Program-made: the position numbers and the translations under genes | The notes under the pieces: generated by a model | Seen by the model: the letters and a program-made list of their open reading frames with translations, nothing else | Database searches by the model: none | What the model was told of the DNA's origin: nothing | DNA from: Oryzias latipes | Taxonomy: Eukaryota; Chordata; Actinopteri; Beloniformes; Adrianichthyidae | Length of the DNA: 64,000 nt | Reading direction: 5' to 3' | Assembly: GCF_002234675.1 (NCBI RefSeq) | Contig: NC_019867.2 | Coordinates: forward strand, 25,285,166-25,349,165 | In this document: piece by piece, positions 1 through 14,363 of the stretch | How positions within the stretch are numbered: position 1 is the stretch's first letter | How the letters are laid out: each line of letters opens with the position of its first letter

Positions 1-97
1 CCTAACACTACAGCTCTTCCTGCAGATGGTTATCCCACCAGAGCCTTTTTATCACGACCACAACAAAATTCGGATGTGTACGTTTTTCTGTCCACAG

Positions 98-2253
<2,156 letters not shown>

Positions 2254-4246
2254 ACAGCTACGGAAATGCCCCAAAAAGAGCTCATTATTACAAAGATCAT
2301 TAAATTTTAAACATGCGAGTTCTTTCGGAAAACAATACAGCAAAGAAGTCATTTCTGTTGACGTGCTTCATAGTATTTGTGTCCCAGTTCCACACCCCTC
2401 TTTTAACTTTTCTACACCACACACACACACATACAGGCACACTCTTTTACACACACATGGACACACACACAGACTTCTCAGTAATTGGCACTTTGTTACC
2501 CATGTCTATGTCATGCACCTTGTTGAATTGCTTTGCCCCAAATCCTTAATATTAGATCTATTTGTGGTACAAAATAAAAATGTATATTGGTTTTTAGTCT
2601 GGGAAGTAGGGGGGAAATACCAAAAATATCTGTGAATAGTTTCTCAGTGTTTGAAAATTGCTTGTAAAACTATCATGAGCTCGAATGCTTACATGACTTT
2701 TGTTCTAGTCCACCACAGCTATTGTTCTGAGCCGAAAGTTTACTTTTTTCTAGGAAACTTGACCCTGCTGTTTGTTGAGGGAGGGGGCTTGAGAAAGAAA
2801 TGATGGCTGTTCTTCCTCTGAAGGAAATGCCACAATATGTTTATGAAATTTGATTAAATTGACTTTTACAACCATGTTCATTTCCAAAAAAAAAAACTCC
2901 AGATGCGTGTCGTTCTAAGACATGCTTCTATACGGACAAATAGGAATGTTGGTAATTCTTTCCATAGTGCTAAAAAAAAGTGCAGTCCTAGTTTTAGTAC
3001 AGTTTATTTTAGTCATTGTATGACACTCCTCACTCTCAGCGTAGTTGTATTCCCGTCGGATCGACCCGACAATGAAGATAACGGCCAGCTCTAGCTTGGC
3101 ACACAGACTGGGCAGGGACCAGAGAAATCAGCAAATATCTGTTCTCCTTATTTTCCTTTGTTTTTATTTTTATTTTCCTCTTATTGTGACACTGGGAGCA
3201 GTGAGGCTCTCCAAGGTGAAGCTTTAGTTGTCTCACCAAGAGACGTTTGAAGGTATCACTGAATCCATTGTGTTCTCAGCCTGTATCCACATTGTTTTGT
3301 TACTTTTTTATATTCTCATGTATTTTTATATATATATAAATATACCTAAAATTTCCTGTCATTCACCTCCTATTCAACCATTGCTGTTTTTCAAGTAACT
3401 TGGACATCATTCCTACATTTAATCCCAAATTTCAATTAGCATGTCTTTGTTTCAGGTTAAAAGAAATGATGCATTTTCTTAAAACTGCCCGACATGACGT
3501 GTAGCCTTATTGAACTTTTCTTTCCCCAAAGAAATCCACCAATTTTGACTGAAACTTTTAAGTCTTCATTGCTGAAATTGTTTCAAGAGCTTTGCCTGCG
3601 AATGTTAGCAGAGCCCTGCCATTCATCTCTTTTTGCACACGAGACCTCTTGTATCTTTTTGGTGCTTTTGTCGAGCAATTATTTTAAAACCTATCCAGAC
3701 TTAATTTGCTTTAAAATGGCAGGAGATTGAATGTGCCTGCACACTGGGACACCCTGTGTTAATGTGTGTATCGTCTTTGTTCAGTCTCTATAAAGTACAG
3801 TATGTACATCAGAACTTACTACCTTAAAGTCATTTTGTTGCTGTTGCAGGTTTAACATGTATCCTTGCACCCCCTCCAAATGGCACTAGAGATTGTACTT
3901 TAAGTGCACCTAGTGGGGTTTGAATCTGGGGGGACTGAATGATGTGTTTAGGGTCAAGTGTTACATCGTTTTTAGTCTTTCGCCTACAACATATGAATGT
4001 GAAAAAAAATATACATTATAAAAACTGATGTGGACCAGACATGCATATGCATAACAGTAGTTCATTATATGTGTATTTAACAGTAACCTTTTTGCAAAGC
4101 AGTCAGTACAGTAGATGTTGCATTTGTTTTACCAGTAGAGGGCGGAATTGATAGATCAGTTCTTTGTTTAGTTTTTTGGGTTTTTTCTGACCATAAGCTT
4201 CTCAGGCGTGTGGCATATTATGCAGACTTCATAAAACACTAATAAA
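2254..4246 (+). other. smad2: smad2 3' UTR with polyadenylation signal
   Basis: About 2 kb of AU-rich sequence without plausible coding exons follows the smad2 stop. It includes a CA-repeat patch at 2420-2475 and ends in AATAAA at 4241-4246, the best polyadenylation signal in the stretch. Short open frames here have no family resemblance. A 13-bp CTCF-like motif (CCAGTAGAGGGCG) lies at 4132-4144. Confidence 0.6.
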
Positions 4247-4312
4247 GATTTTTATTCTCATGATTTTTGTCTGCAGTATTTATTCGTTGAGGTGAAGTTG
4301 AATGTGTATACA

Positions 4313-4400
4313 ACCTTAAAGTCTCACTCCAATCATCCTTTGATCTATTGGAAAACAAATCCCTGGGACCTTTTAGTTATGATGATCCATTGAAAAGTGA
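4313..4400 (+). repeat. Fragment of the AAAGNCCCACTCCAA inverted-repeat element family
   Basis: The text AAAGTCTCACTCCAATCATC, then TTTGATCTATTG, matches the left end of the longer copies at 21.4, 44.9 and 51.2 kb. Only the left terminus is recognisable, so this is a truncated copy just past the smad2 polyadenylation signal. Confidence 0.5.
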
Positions 4401-4986
4401 TGTTGTAATACAAATTAAAAGATGGCTATTTGTGTGTGAATGATTTATAAAAAGATGGGGACCTTTTACAGTTGCTGGTATCAAATGCCTGGAATAACTC
4501 CAAGAAATTTACAAAAATTTGAAAAAGGTGTCTTTCTCTGTCAAAATATTTTCATTATACTAAAGCGTGTCATATGGGCTACTTGGCCCATATGGGCTAC
4601 TACTGAATTATTTTCTTTTTTTTTTACATAAAAATATTATTCTTAAGGACCCAAAGTTGATTAGAAAAACTGTTCAAGTTCTTTGAACTGACATGCCTTT
4701 CCCTTTGTTGACCAGTAGGGGTAAAGCTAGGTATTTTGTCATTCTGTACTTTATATGTAAAATATATAGTTGGAGACTGAAATCGTGGGGGAAAAAATAA
4801 ATTAAGTTTGCCTTGTGTGATTAAAAACATGAATTAGTTTAAACAGACGCAGTTGAACTTCGTTTTGCGGTAACTTTTGGACAAGTAGAGGTTTTTCCTT
4901 CGTGGGCTGCCGTAGGCTTGCGTCATACGTAAATATCGCGAGCGTTGCCGGCAGTCAGTATTGCTAATTTGTTTTTCATATCTAAA

Positions 4987-5637
4987 ATGGCATTTACTTT
5001 GTATTCTCTAATCCAAGCAGCTATCTTGTGCGTCAATGCTGTGGCTGTATTACACGAAGAAAGGTTTTTAAGTAAAAGTAAGTTGCTCTTTTTTTATTTG
5101 TCTTAAACAACACTGTGGCTCCTCGTCTAGAAATTGCTTAGCGTTACGTTAGCAACTGCCAACTCACTAGGAAGACTAGCTGGAGAAAAGAAAAATATTT
5201 ACACATAAGAGTCTGTATTAACTTGTAAAATTATCTGTTTAGTTACACAAAGGCTGTCAGATATTATTTTGAGTTATTTAATCTACGCTCTTTACTAAAT
5301 CAAAACACCGGAATGATGACTGGAAACCTCAAGTGTTTAGGGGGGAAACATAACATATTTGAATCTTCTTTTTCATCTTCTTCTGGTTCAGTTGGCTGGG
5401 GGGCAGATCAAAGTGTGGGAGGATTTGGTGATGAACCAGGCGTCAAAGCACAGCTGATGAATCTCGTCCGCTCCGTAAGGACTGTGATGAGAGGTGATTG
5501 ATTGTCTCATGACAACCACACAGGTCTACACACTGTCTATAAAATGTTTTGATCGTGCTCATCTGTGTTATTACCCCACAGTGCCACTAATAGGGGTAAA
5601 TTCAGTCTGCATCGTGCTGCTGCTTCTGTTTGGATGA
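4987..5637 (+). CDS. ier3ip1: IER3IP1, small ER membrane protein
   Basis: Three exons: 4987-5077, 5392-5493 and 5582-5637, giving 82 residues, the same length as the human protein. The product reads MAFTLYSLIQAAILCVNA..., then IGWGADQSVGGFGDEP, then SQ/KAQLMNLVRSVRTVMR, and ends in a hydrophobic C-terminus (IVLLLLFG). It has an N-terminal membrane segment (about residues 1-20), a soluble loop with the GWG and GGFG motifs, and a C-terminal membrane segment (about 65-82). The family (yeast Yos1) is required for ER-to-Golgi vesicle transport; human mutations cause microcephaly with neonatal diabetes. The start is the first ATG and has the family's MAFTLYS start. The promoter side (4850-4986) is relatively CpG-rich. 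A polyadenylation signal follows at 5907-5912. Confidence 0.97.
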
Positions 5638-5906
5638 AAAAGAGTGGTCGATCAAAGTGTTCTGCCGGATGCCCATGACCTCAGGAACCCCAGTGAAGAA
5701 ACCTTTCCCGACATCCCATTCACTCGGATTCGGATCTCCTGTTTTTGATTTAACTCGGTTATTCTTAAAATAACTATACTTTCTTCCTGTAAAAAGTTAT
5801 TGGAGACATTTTAAATTTACAAGATTATAATTGTATTAGGACTCAAACTTAGAATTTACTTACCAAATGCACAATGTTAAATGTAATTTTGTTGTTGGAA
5901 AAAGTC

Positions 5907-5912
5907 AATAAA
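5907..5912 (+). terminator. ier3ip1: ier3ip1 polyadenylation signal
   Basis: AATAAA, 270 bases after the ier3ip1 stop codon, followed by a T-rich stretch. The next gene starts only about 180 bases further on, so this short interval must hold both the 3' end of ier3ip1 and the promoter of the hot-dog gene. Confidence 0.65.
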
Positions 5913-6090
5913 TTTTTTTAAAGACTTTCGCTTATGTTACTGCTATTTCACGAGTTCGTGTCGTTTGTCCCGGTTTGCTCACCGTAGAGGGGCGTGGTGT
6001 GGCAAGAGGATTGACATTGAAGTTGGATTCTTGTGATTGTTAAAATGAAAAGAAAACTTTAAGGCCATTTTTTAAACAAATGTAACTAAA

Positions 6091-9000
6091 ATGAGGGGTT
6101 GCATTATCCTGTCGGCCTCTGCCTTTTCTGCATGTTTCGTTTATGTTTACATTTACCGTTCTCACAGGTTGTTAAAAACGCACGCGCTAGCTAATAAACT
6201 TCCCAGTTTGGTTTATCTCTACACTAAGTACTGGATGAGGGTTCTCACGCGGAAACCAGGGATACTGCAAGAGACAGCCGTGACGGAGTTAGAGTACGCG
6301 GTGAAGAACTGCAGGTAAACACGGACCACCTGTAGTAAATGACGTCATTTCACAAGTCCAGCTTTGCCGGGTTTAGGTGTGACTTTGTAGAAATGCTTTA
6401 GTAGTTTAACCCGCCATACTGTGCATCACTTAAAAGAATAACACGAACAACAAAAGCAATGTGGGGATTGTCATCACACACTTTATGAAAAATGTCAGCA
6501 CAAATGCTGCACACTAGCCTTCAAGCATGGTGGTAATGGTATGATGTTCAGGGCTTTTTTATTTTTATTCATTTTTTTGTACACCAGTGTCTCCATCTTT
6601 GATTTTCTAGACCTATTGACCTGCTTGACTTTCAATCAGCCCTAACCTTGTTGTGGATCTGATGATTCCAGTCTGAACATACCGAATGCAGGTGATCAGC
6701 AACAACCAGGACTGGGTTAGCTGGAAAAGGTCGGTTGGAGACCAGAACTCTAGAACCAGGACTGGAGATCACCGTCTTCATCCAGTTTTCTTGTTGTAGT
6801 TGCTACGGTATCTCTTATAACAGGAGTCCCTTGTCTGCCTTCTGTTCTCTCATTGCTGCAATTACAAGCCAACATGTTTGTGTTTCAGTTTGTCCCTTTG
6901 ATGTCCATTCAGAACCTACCGGTAAATGGTTCCCCCTTACAGAACCTGGTTCTGCTGGACGTTTCTTCCTAATGTTCCATTTAGAGGGAGTTTTCCTCTT
7001 CAGCATCACCTTGCTTAGTCCAGGAATTTAAACAGAAAACCCTTCAATGTGACCTGTTGATTACTCATGCAGACCAGTAGTATATAGTCGAGATTACCTG
7101 GACTCAATTGGATTTGAATTTCTATAATGACTAAAGCTCTGTGCTGATATTTATTTGCTTTTTGTGTTTTGCTTTGACACAGTTGTGCACCACTGCTTTA
7201 TGATTTGAAGTGAATTAATTTGAATCCATGTTGTGGTGGGACTTCAAAAGAGCTGTGGCTCCAAAATTACGGTACCTTAAGTTAGCATCTATTTTAAAGC
7301 AAAAAGACAAGTGAATTTAATTTTTTTATAACCAGAAATAAATTCAGGCGTCAACGGGGTTTAGCGAGAGATGACATTAGTGTTTTAAGTACAACAGTTG
7401 TTGAGGCAACTTGAATTGTAAACAACATTTCTAAGTCTGCTTCTCTATTTTGATCTTTATAACATTTGTTTTTCTTATTCTTTCTGTTCTGCCATGTGAG
7501 ATTGATCAGTTTCGGGATTTCACGGCAGCAGTCTGAGGATTAATCTGGTAGTTGTGACAGTCGTTCTGAACCTGCTCTGTTTTCAAGGCTGGAGAGGACA
7601 TTGTTCAGGAGGTTCTGCAGTGCTGCAGGTTACGGTTGGGATTACCCCGATGCGGAATTCAGAGACATCCCACTGTGCTTCCCAGAATTCCTGTGTTCCA
7701 AACTTCTGCTGTTGTTGCTAACTGATGAAAACTTCAGGCTCAGTCCGGCAGGTAAAAAAATCTCTTTGACTTTCAGAATACTCAGATTACGTCTCTGTAG
7801 AGTTTGTATCCTGAAAACTATAGCGTAAACATATAGAGTTTAGATTTAGATGGATTTAACAGAGAATTTTATCTTTATTTCAGAAGCACATATTGGAAAC
7901 AAATGGGGTAAAAGTCAGCTTGGTTTGATATGTTAACTTAAAATTAAGTTAAGTTTACATCATTTTCACCTGTCTAATTTAATTCATGTTTATTTTTAAA
8001 CAGTACAGATCACCTCTTCATTTTTTCCTTTGTCTGAGTCGGTTCTTTTGTAAAACACGTTGTTCTGCACAAAACCTGGATGAAAATTTAAATATTACTA
8101 AAGTTATTTTTTCATTCCTAATTCTATTAATCCATCAGGATCGATCTAAAAAGACTGGAACTTCATTGAAACATTTATTAAAAAATAAAAAATAAAGTTG
8201 AGAATGTTTTTTGAAAAAACCTTTAGGATCTTCATTTTAAGCCTTTTGAGATACATTTGAGCTGTTTTGTCAGCATCTTTGAAGACTTACGACCAAAGTC
8301 CCTGTTTTTGTGGTCGTTTGTGACGTCTTTATTAAAACTGTCTCTCTACAACAATAATTCAATGGAAAGATCCATTGTGAGGAGAAAAACGGTTACCTTT
8401 CCTGTTTTCAAAATTCTCTTTTTGCCTTCATTTTGTTTTCCTTGATGCAATACATTTAGCTGGTAATACGGTCTAAACTGTGTTTACCCTTTATTGCTTA
8501 AAGTGAGTTAATTAGCAGTCCAGGATTTTTAGGTCAAATCAAATCCACCCCTACAGCCAAATGTAAAGGTTGAATTCCTGGTATTTATCATAATAATTAG
8601 CATTTGAACAACATGTTTACCTCTTTTCCATGTTTTTGTTGAGCTCCCGCTGTGTTAATGATTTCTTTTTCATGGAATTATTGAATTTTCTGTAAATGCT
8701 AATGTTGGGATCATCAAAAACAGAGAATTCAGGATTGTGAATTCTTTTCAGGACTCCTCCGGATGCGTCAGAGCATGCAGACGCTTCAGCCAGTCGATGA
8801 GCTGAAGAAGGGTCCATTCTCGCTGCAGGCCAGGGTTCTGGGGTATCGGCAGACCCCTGCAGGGGTGGAGGTGGACATCCGCCTGTCTGCCACCTCCCGT
8901 TCTGGATCCACAGTGTGGGAAAGCGGGCTGACCTTTTTGTCTGAAAGCAGAGATTTACCCAAGAGTAGAGACCAGAGCCAGCAGCATCACGGTGATTTCA

Positions 9001-9570
9001 CCTTGCAGTAACACCTGCATGTCGTGTGATGTTTAAGCATCAATGAAATGTTTGGATCTGTTGGTGTCAGCAGGCCTGCTAGATGAGCAAGCATGCGGAA
9101 ATGAGAAGCAGGTGGAGCTCCAAGTTCCCCGGACATCTGGCTTGCAGGGCTCATGGTCCTTCTCTCGCTACTCCCTTCAGCAGCTGTTCTCTCTGGCAGC
9201 CAGCTTTCTCAGCCTCAGTTCAGGCACAGCTTCAAGTCTCTGGATGCTGTCGGTCTGCTTGGCTGAAATCGAAAAGCACAAAGGTAAGAAAACTGAGTGG
9301 CTGCAGATGGAACTTCCCATTTCAGGACTGACAAGACCTGATCAGAGTGATTTTGTACCATCAGGGGTAGAAGTCATCACATCTCCTGTCAGAGTCACTG
9401 CACACTTCAAGGAGACCCTTCTAGTGCCGGGAAAGGTAACCGTCCGGTTTTGGGAAAAAAACGAGAATGGGGGTCGGTCTTCTGGAAAACATCTCAGCTT
9501 CTGCATGGAGCAACATGGAGGCAGCTCACCCCACTTGATCGGGTTGATCTCAAGGCCTCAGTGCAGCTAG
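6091..9570 (+). CDS. MaoC-like hot-dog domain protein, membrane-anchored, function unknown
   Basis: Five exons assemble in one frame: 6091-6314, 7588-7751, 8752-8991, 9071-9283 and 9365-9570 (348 residues). Residues 5-25 form a hydrophobic anchor. The middle (IPLCFPEFLCSKLLLLLLTDE, then PLEADING to VDIRLSATSRSGSTVWESGL) resembles the first hot-dog half of two-domain MaoC-like proteins known from actinobacteria and animals. The last exon (VRVTAHFKETLLVPGKVTVRFWE, PHLIGLI) resembles the end of the second half. The stretch where hydratases carry D-x-NPIH and the AHGMW helix reads instead SLSSGTASSLWMLSVCLAEI, so the catalytic Asp and His seem absent. I do not know a gene symbol. The exon 4 acceptor is uncertain by three bases (9071 or 9074). 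Same strand as ier3ip1, with no shared splice signals. Confidence 0.75.
6930..7150 (+). repeat. Degenerate L2-like LINE 3' end in the first intron of the hot-dog gene
   Basis: The text around CTGGTTCTGCTGGACG, TTTCTTCCTAATGTTCC and GAGGGAGTTTTCCTC, followed by GGACTCAATTGGATTTGAAT, is the familiar 3' untranslated tail of fish L2-type LINEs. It is heavily diverged and no reverse transcriptase is visible. Confidence 0.5.
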
Positions 9571-9920
9571 AATGTCGTTTTTGTATTTCTGTCACCACAA
9601 AGAGATTCCAACATTTTGTCTTATTTCTTTTGTCCTCTTTATATTTTAACAACACATTTCAATACAAAAATTGGTAACTTAGGACATCATTCTAGTATTG
9701 ATTCAGACATCTTTTACAGAAAGTGTTGTTTTTTTGTTTAAAAAGTAAAGTTTTCAGAAATTAAAAATGTGGTTTTTATTTTTCAAACACCTGCCCACTT
9801 AAAAAAAGACACAAAAAAACCTGCAAAATCCCAAAGATTTAACACATGGAGGAAGTGTTTTCCTCATAAACTATAACCTCCATTTCTGCTACTGGAAACT
9901 TCTGAGTTAATATCAATAAA
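9571..9920 (+). other. 3' UTR of the hot-dog gene with AATAAA
   Basis: AT-rich sequence follows the stop codon. AATAAA lies at 9915-9920; a weaker ATTAAA is at about 9760. No other gene is visible. Confidence 0.5.
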
Positions 9921-12900
9921 ACAGTCATTTATGGGTTTGAGGTTACCAACAAACAGGCAAAAAGAGTGAAAAAACCCTGACATTTGGATTTTAGTGTATA
10001 GATCAGCAGTAGTTCTCAGATGCAGTATAGACTATGTTAAAGCCAAAAGCTTCATAGACGCTAACCTCACAGCAAGTCGAGTTTCTTCAATAATTTATGT
10101 CTCAATACAACATCTTTCTTGTATGTGGAGGACTGCTCTTATTCCTTTATTTATAGGAGAACATCCAGTTCATCACTGTAAGAAAAGTGGCTTTCATGTG
10201 TCCCCACACCGCTTCCACACAAAAAAACGGAAATTCTTAAACTCAGAGTGAGAGATGAGTTCTGGTTCTGCAAGAAAACAGATTACAAATCTGCTTTTGT
10301 TGGAAAGATAGGGTTTAGTTCTTCAGAACAGTAAAAAAAAGTGATTTTAAAATAGAAAAATCCTTCTGTGACTGTCAGCAATATTTAATGTCAACAGCAA
10401 TGATAAGACTGTTACATTAAATGGTATCTAACAGAAACATGAATGCTTTAAATCTATACTTGTTCATATATATTTTTTTAAATATAACTTGATTTCTCTA
10501 TGTCTAAAGTTCTTTTGTTTTTTTAATAACATTTGCACTGTGTCTGGGAATGCTTTTACACATTCCCATCATTCTACATTATTCTGATGTGAAACAACTT
10601 AAGTCCAGTAAAAGCCAGCAGAAGCGGCATGGTGGGCGGTGTGATTTCAGCTGGTGGATAATCCCTGCAGCTGTCAGCGGTTGTAGTTTGTGAGTGGAGG
10701 GGAGGAGCGGGGAGTCTTTTGTCTGAGGACGTCCAGACTGGAGGAGACGGGCTGCACAGGAGCGACGCTGTTGCTGGATGATCCCTGTTTCTGTGTAATG
10801 AGACCTTTTTTTTACAGAGAGTTCATCCGTGAAGGCCGCAGGTAATGACCTCATTTGAAACGTTCAATTTAAGAGTATTATTGTAAATATGTTTCATTTC
10901 CATGTATATATTTATAAATTGAGCAAATGATGCTTTTAAATAAAAATTGAAGGATGGGACTTTTTTTTTCTAAATAGAAAATTGTTTCCTTTTTTTCATT
11001 TAAGTTCTTTCTTCCTCAGTTAAAGCTGCAGAGACGAAGAGTGATGATGTGATTCAAGTCACATCCATTTTTCATTGGTTCTTGCTCTGTAACCATTAAA
11101 GTTGAGCATGTTTACCTAAGAAAAGCTATTACACATTTATGGAGTCCTGATTCTGTCTAGTCAGTGAAGTGAAACAGCATCATTCTCCTAAAGCTCCTTT
11201 ACACAGTGAAGCACAAAACACACAGATGCTGCAATTGTTGTTTTTACAGGTTTTTATGCATTTTATTTGGAGAAAATAAGTTCTTTATATTCAAAAGTCT
11301 CCTCAGCCTTTTTACCTGATGCGTATGACATTGAACTGGACTGAAGGCTTACATTTACAAAACTGAAGTGTACGAATATTTCAAAATTCTCTTTTATTTT
11401 ACTTCAATTTTTCTTAAACTTCATTTGAAATTTGAAAAACTAGCAAAACCAATTTATTTAACTGCACAGCCATGGCGATTTTCCGTGACTAAACCAGGGC
11501 AGTTAAATAATAGACAAAACACAAAACAATTAAGTTATTATCCACATTCCACAAATATTCAATTTTAAGGATGAAACAGATGTAGGATAGTAGATTTCAA
11601 GCATGGAGGAGGAGTTATCATGGTTTTAATAGGACCAGAGTTGACCCACAAAAAAAAACACAGAGTTTTATCCAGAAGCTGAAGCTGAAGCTCTGCCAGA
11701 ACTGCCTCCAGAAAAAAGGACAAGATGGTGAAAAAAATGGAGTGCCCAGCACAAACTCCAGACTTCTGGAGCTGCTTTCAGATGAACTGAGGAAAAGGGT
11801 TCAAAGAACACAGCGTACAAGTTCAACTGCACATTTACAGAAACAAGAACGTTTTTAAAGAAAGATTCTGAAGAAAAGGTTGATTTTCACTGAAAAGCAT
11901 TTTACAAATGTTTTGAGCTGGGAAATGTGCCAGTAGTAGCCAATTTAGGTTTAGAAAACATCTAGCTAAGTTAATTTCAAGATTAGTTTTTCTAGTGGTG
12001 CAGTGAGTCATTAAACCAAACTTAACTTCAATGAACAACAGTGTCAAACTGCCAACATGTTAAAATTGTTTTAGGAAATTTTTATATTGAGAAGGATTTA
12101 AGTTTCTGCCAAATTCTTCTAATCCTCAGTCATTAAAAAACTGAAAGTCAGCGTGTGAAGACCTTTGGAGGCATTTTTTTAGTTAGAGGGCAGAGATTTA
12201 TGTTAACACAAAGTTAATATTTTAACAAATGGATCTTTACCTACCTAAACAGAAATAAGCAGTTATAGAAAACTGACCGATTGATGGTATTTTCTAAGCG
12301 GAAAGCATTGACGTCGGAAGTTCCTTGCACACCTGCAAGTTCACCACAATGCTCTGAGAAATACAACAAAAAAGATGAACAAAACCACTTATCCTAAACT
12401 TTTGTACCCCTTTATTTGATCTGGAATGACATTTGAGAGGTTGTTTAAAGTAAAAATCTACAGATCCAACCTTTCCCGTTCTTGCCTGTCTCTAGTGGCA
12501 GACTCATCATTTGAACTTTTATAGTTTTTTTTTTTTACTTTCAGAATTCTTGTTTTTAAATCAACCCTAATCCTTTAAATCAGTTTTTTGAGAAAGAAGG
12601 TTTAGTCTTCTTTTTTCTCAAAGGCTCTTTTAGATGAAAATTTGCCTTTTTCATCAAAGATTTAATCCTCAGGGAATGCGAGTTATTTTCTGCCTCTTTA
12701 AAAATAGTCATTTCGTGTATCCATTTACAGAAGCAGACATGAAATGACCGCTTGTTGTCATGTTTGCTGTTCCATTATTGTTCCTAAAAAAGCCCCCTGC
12801 AACAACTAGATCCGACCTAGTTTCTGTGTCTGTGAAGCACATGCATCACAGCCATACTGGCTTTCAACGATTTGGAGGAAATAACCTTTTTATTAAACAT

Positions 12901-13750
12901 TTTATAATACAAATCAAGAGAAATGCAAGGAATAATTAACTGAATGAAGAAAAAGCAAAACTATGCAGACTAACATTTTAAGAGATTTGCTGTGGGCTGA
13001 TCAGAAATCTAAGCAGCAAATTCATGTCTATGTTGAGATTTCTACTATAATTGAGGTTACTTGGCTTTTCTGAGCTTTTATTTGTACTATTTTACATTTT
13101 TCTTATAATTTACCTTTGATATCCTTCCTATAGTACTTCCATAACTTCTTTCTTACACGTATGTTTTCATTATATTGAACAATAATTCCATAATAAACCT
13201 AAAACGGTACAAAAAACAAAAATCTGATTTGTAAATTTAATTTTTTTTTGGGGGGGAAATTCACAAAAATTGACAAACAAACTGTTTTTATGTTTGGAAC
13301 AGAGATCAATACTGTTCTATAAAAAATAACATGCATAAATCCAAAAACAAAGCAAAGAAAAGATCAAAACAATGTGAAAAAAGTATTTTTAAAAATCTTT
13401 ACAATGTGATTGGCACACGCGTGGGCAGAGACTCTCAAGGGAATTTTTATTTTTTTGCTTTGATTTAGCCTGACTTAAAAGATTCTCAAAAGTATGACCA
13501 GAATAGTAGAAGTATAGAATAAAGTCTAATGTACTTTCATATTCAGTGCAAATTCTGTTGGTATCCATTGTTCTATCCAGTTTTCCCCCATGATCTTAAA
13601 TAAATAATAGAATGAAAGCTGTGTAGACTGCAAGGACTGTCATGCAGTTTTACAAGAATACACGTAGTCCAAAAATGTAAACTTTGAAAATCTTTGAATG
13701 TTTACTTACTTGCTTGATAATTGAAGCTTTCCTACTGTTCTCCCCAACAG
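9921..13750. other. Intergenic AT-rich stretch with one GC-richer patch, a possible first exon
   Basis: Most of this is AT-rich and shows no coding exon. The patch 10640-10842 is GC-richer and ends in GAAGGCCGCAG followed by GTAATG, a good donor; inside it a T-rich tract plus ACAG could be an acceptor at 10818. It may be an untranslated first exon of the CAAX protein gene 3 kb downstream, but no transcript evidence is available. A weak Tc1-like phrase (KHGGGVIM in translation) lies near 11600. Confidence 0.3.
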
Positions 13751-13774
13751 TTAGCAGCAGCATCCAGGCCTGCC

Positions 13775-13810
13775 ATGACTGAAGGTGGCCTTCAAGATGG
13801 AGCCGGTTAA
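13775..13810 (+). promoter_or_regulatory. Upstream ORF overlapping the CAAX protein start
   Basis: An ATG in good context (GCCATGACT) opens an 11-codon frame (MTEGGLQDGAG) that ends at 13810. It overlaps the main start at 13797 in another frame. By the general rules of vertebrate initiation such an overlapping frame would lower translation of the main protein. Confidence 0.4.
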
Positions 13811-14363
13811 TGGTTGTGCGACTCGGTGCGGTTCTCACAGCAGGAGGCACCACATCACCAAACATGATGGTCCAGGGAAGACGTCGCGTGATTCAGACAT
13901 ACTTAGCTGTAAGGAGCAAGAGTGCATTCTGGGAGATGCGTCAGTTCACAGGAAATCCACACGGATGAAGGATTCGAGCAGCCAGACCTGTTCAGGGTCA
14001 GAGGACAACTGTGTGGACCAACATAAAACCCTGACAGAGACTCTGACTCTGGCTGACTCCCACTCTGTGGATGATTCGCTGGAGAACCACAGACTTCACG
14101 GGGCGGGGATGATTTACCTCAAGGAGTTTGTTCTAATAGATGACGATGAAGATGGGGACATGTCACTAAGAGAGAAAACTGTGACAGACTTGTCAGCCAC
14201 AGATGGCAAAGCCGCAGAGTTGGTGTGTGGGAGGCTGCTGTCCACGTCCAGCTGCTCGTTGTCTGAGTGTAAAGATGATTCCTCAGCTCGTGAAGCGCCA
14301 CAACTTAAGGAGGAAGAACCTGTCCACTCAGAGAAACGCTGTTGTTTCTGCATCCTCATGTGA
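13797..14363 (+). CDS. Small acidic protein with C-terminal CAAX box, unnamed
   Basis: A single uninterrupted frame of 188 residues from ATG 13797. An in-frame TGA lies 21 bases upstream at 13776, and a likely splice acceptor (CCCCAACAG) precedes 13751, so the coding part sits in a last exon behind a noncoding leader. The protein is rich in Ser, Glu and Asp, has an acidic core (VLIDDDEDGDMSLREKTVTD), and ends in EKRCCFCILM. The last four residues CILM fit a prenylation CAAX box; the two further Cys just before could be palmitoylated, as in paralemmins and Ras proteins. I infer a protein anchored to the inner face of the membrane. It lacks the paralemmin coiled coil, so membership in that family is only a suggestion. 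AATAAA at 14665-14670 probably ends the transcript. Confidence 0.7.
   Translation: MEPVNGCATRCGSHSRRHHITKHDGPGKTSRDSDILSCKEQECILGDASVHRKSTRMKDSSSQTCSGSEDNCVDQHKTLTETLTLADSHSVDDSLENHRLHGAGMIYLKEFVLIDDDEDGDMSLREKTVTDLSATDGKAAELVCGRLLSTSSCSLSECKDDSSAREAPQLKEEEPVHSEKRCCFCILM

Noticed and set aside
1-97. Open frame running into the first visible smad2 exon, with a CTGCAG near position 25
   Set aside because: The text does not match any SMAD2 linker, and CCACAG before 98 is the conserved intron boundary, so this is intron.
11570-11830. Possible further Tc1 remnant (KHGGGVIM-like text), and a similar phrase near 6520
   Set aside because: Each match is a single short phrase without flanking transposase or inverted repeats; too weak to annotate.
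13785-13796. Upstream GTG start giving a longer CAAX protein
   Set aside because: GTG is an unlikely start in vertebrates; the first in-frame ATG is 13797, with an in-frame TGA just upstream at 13776.
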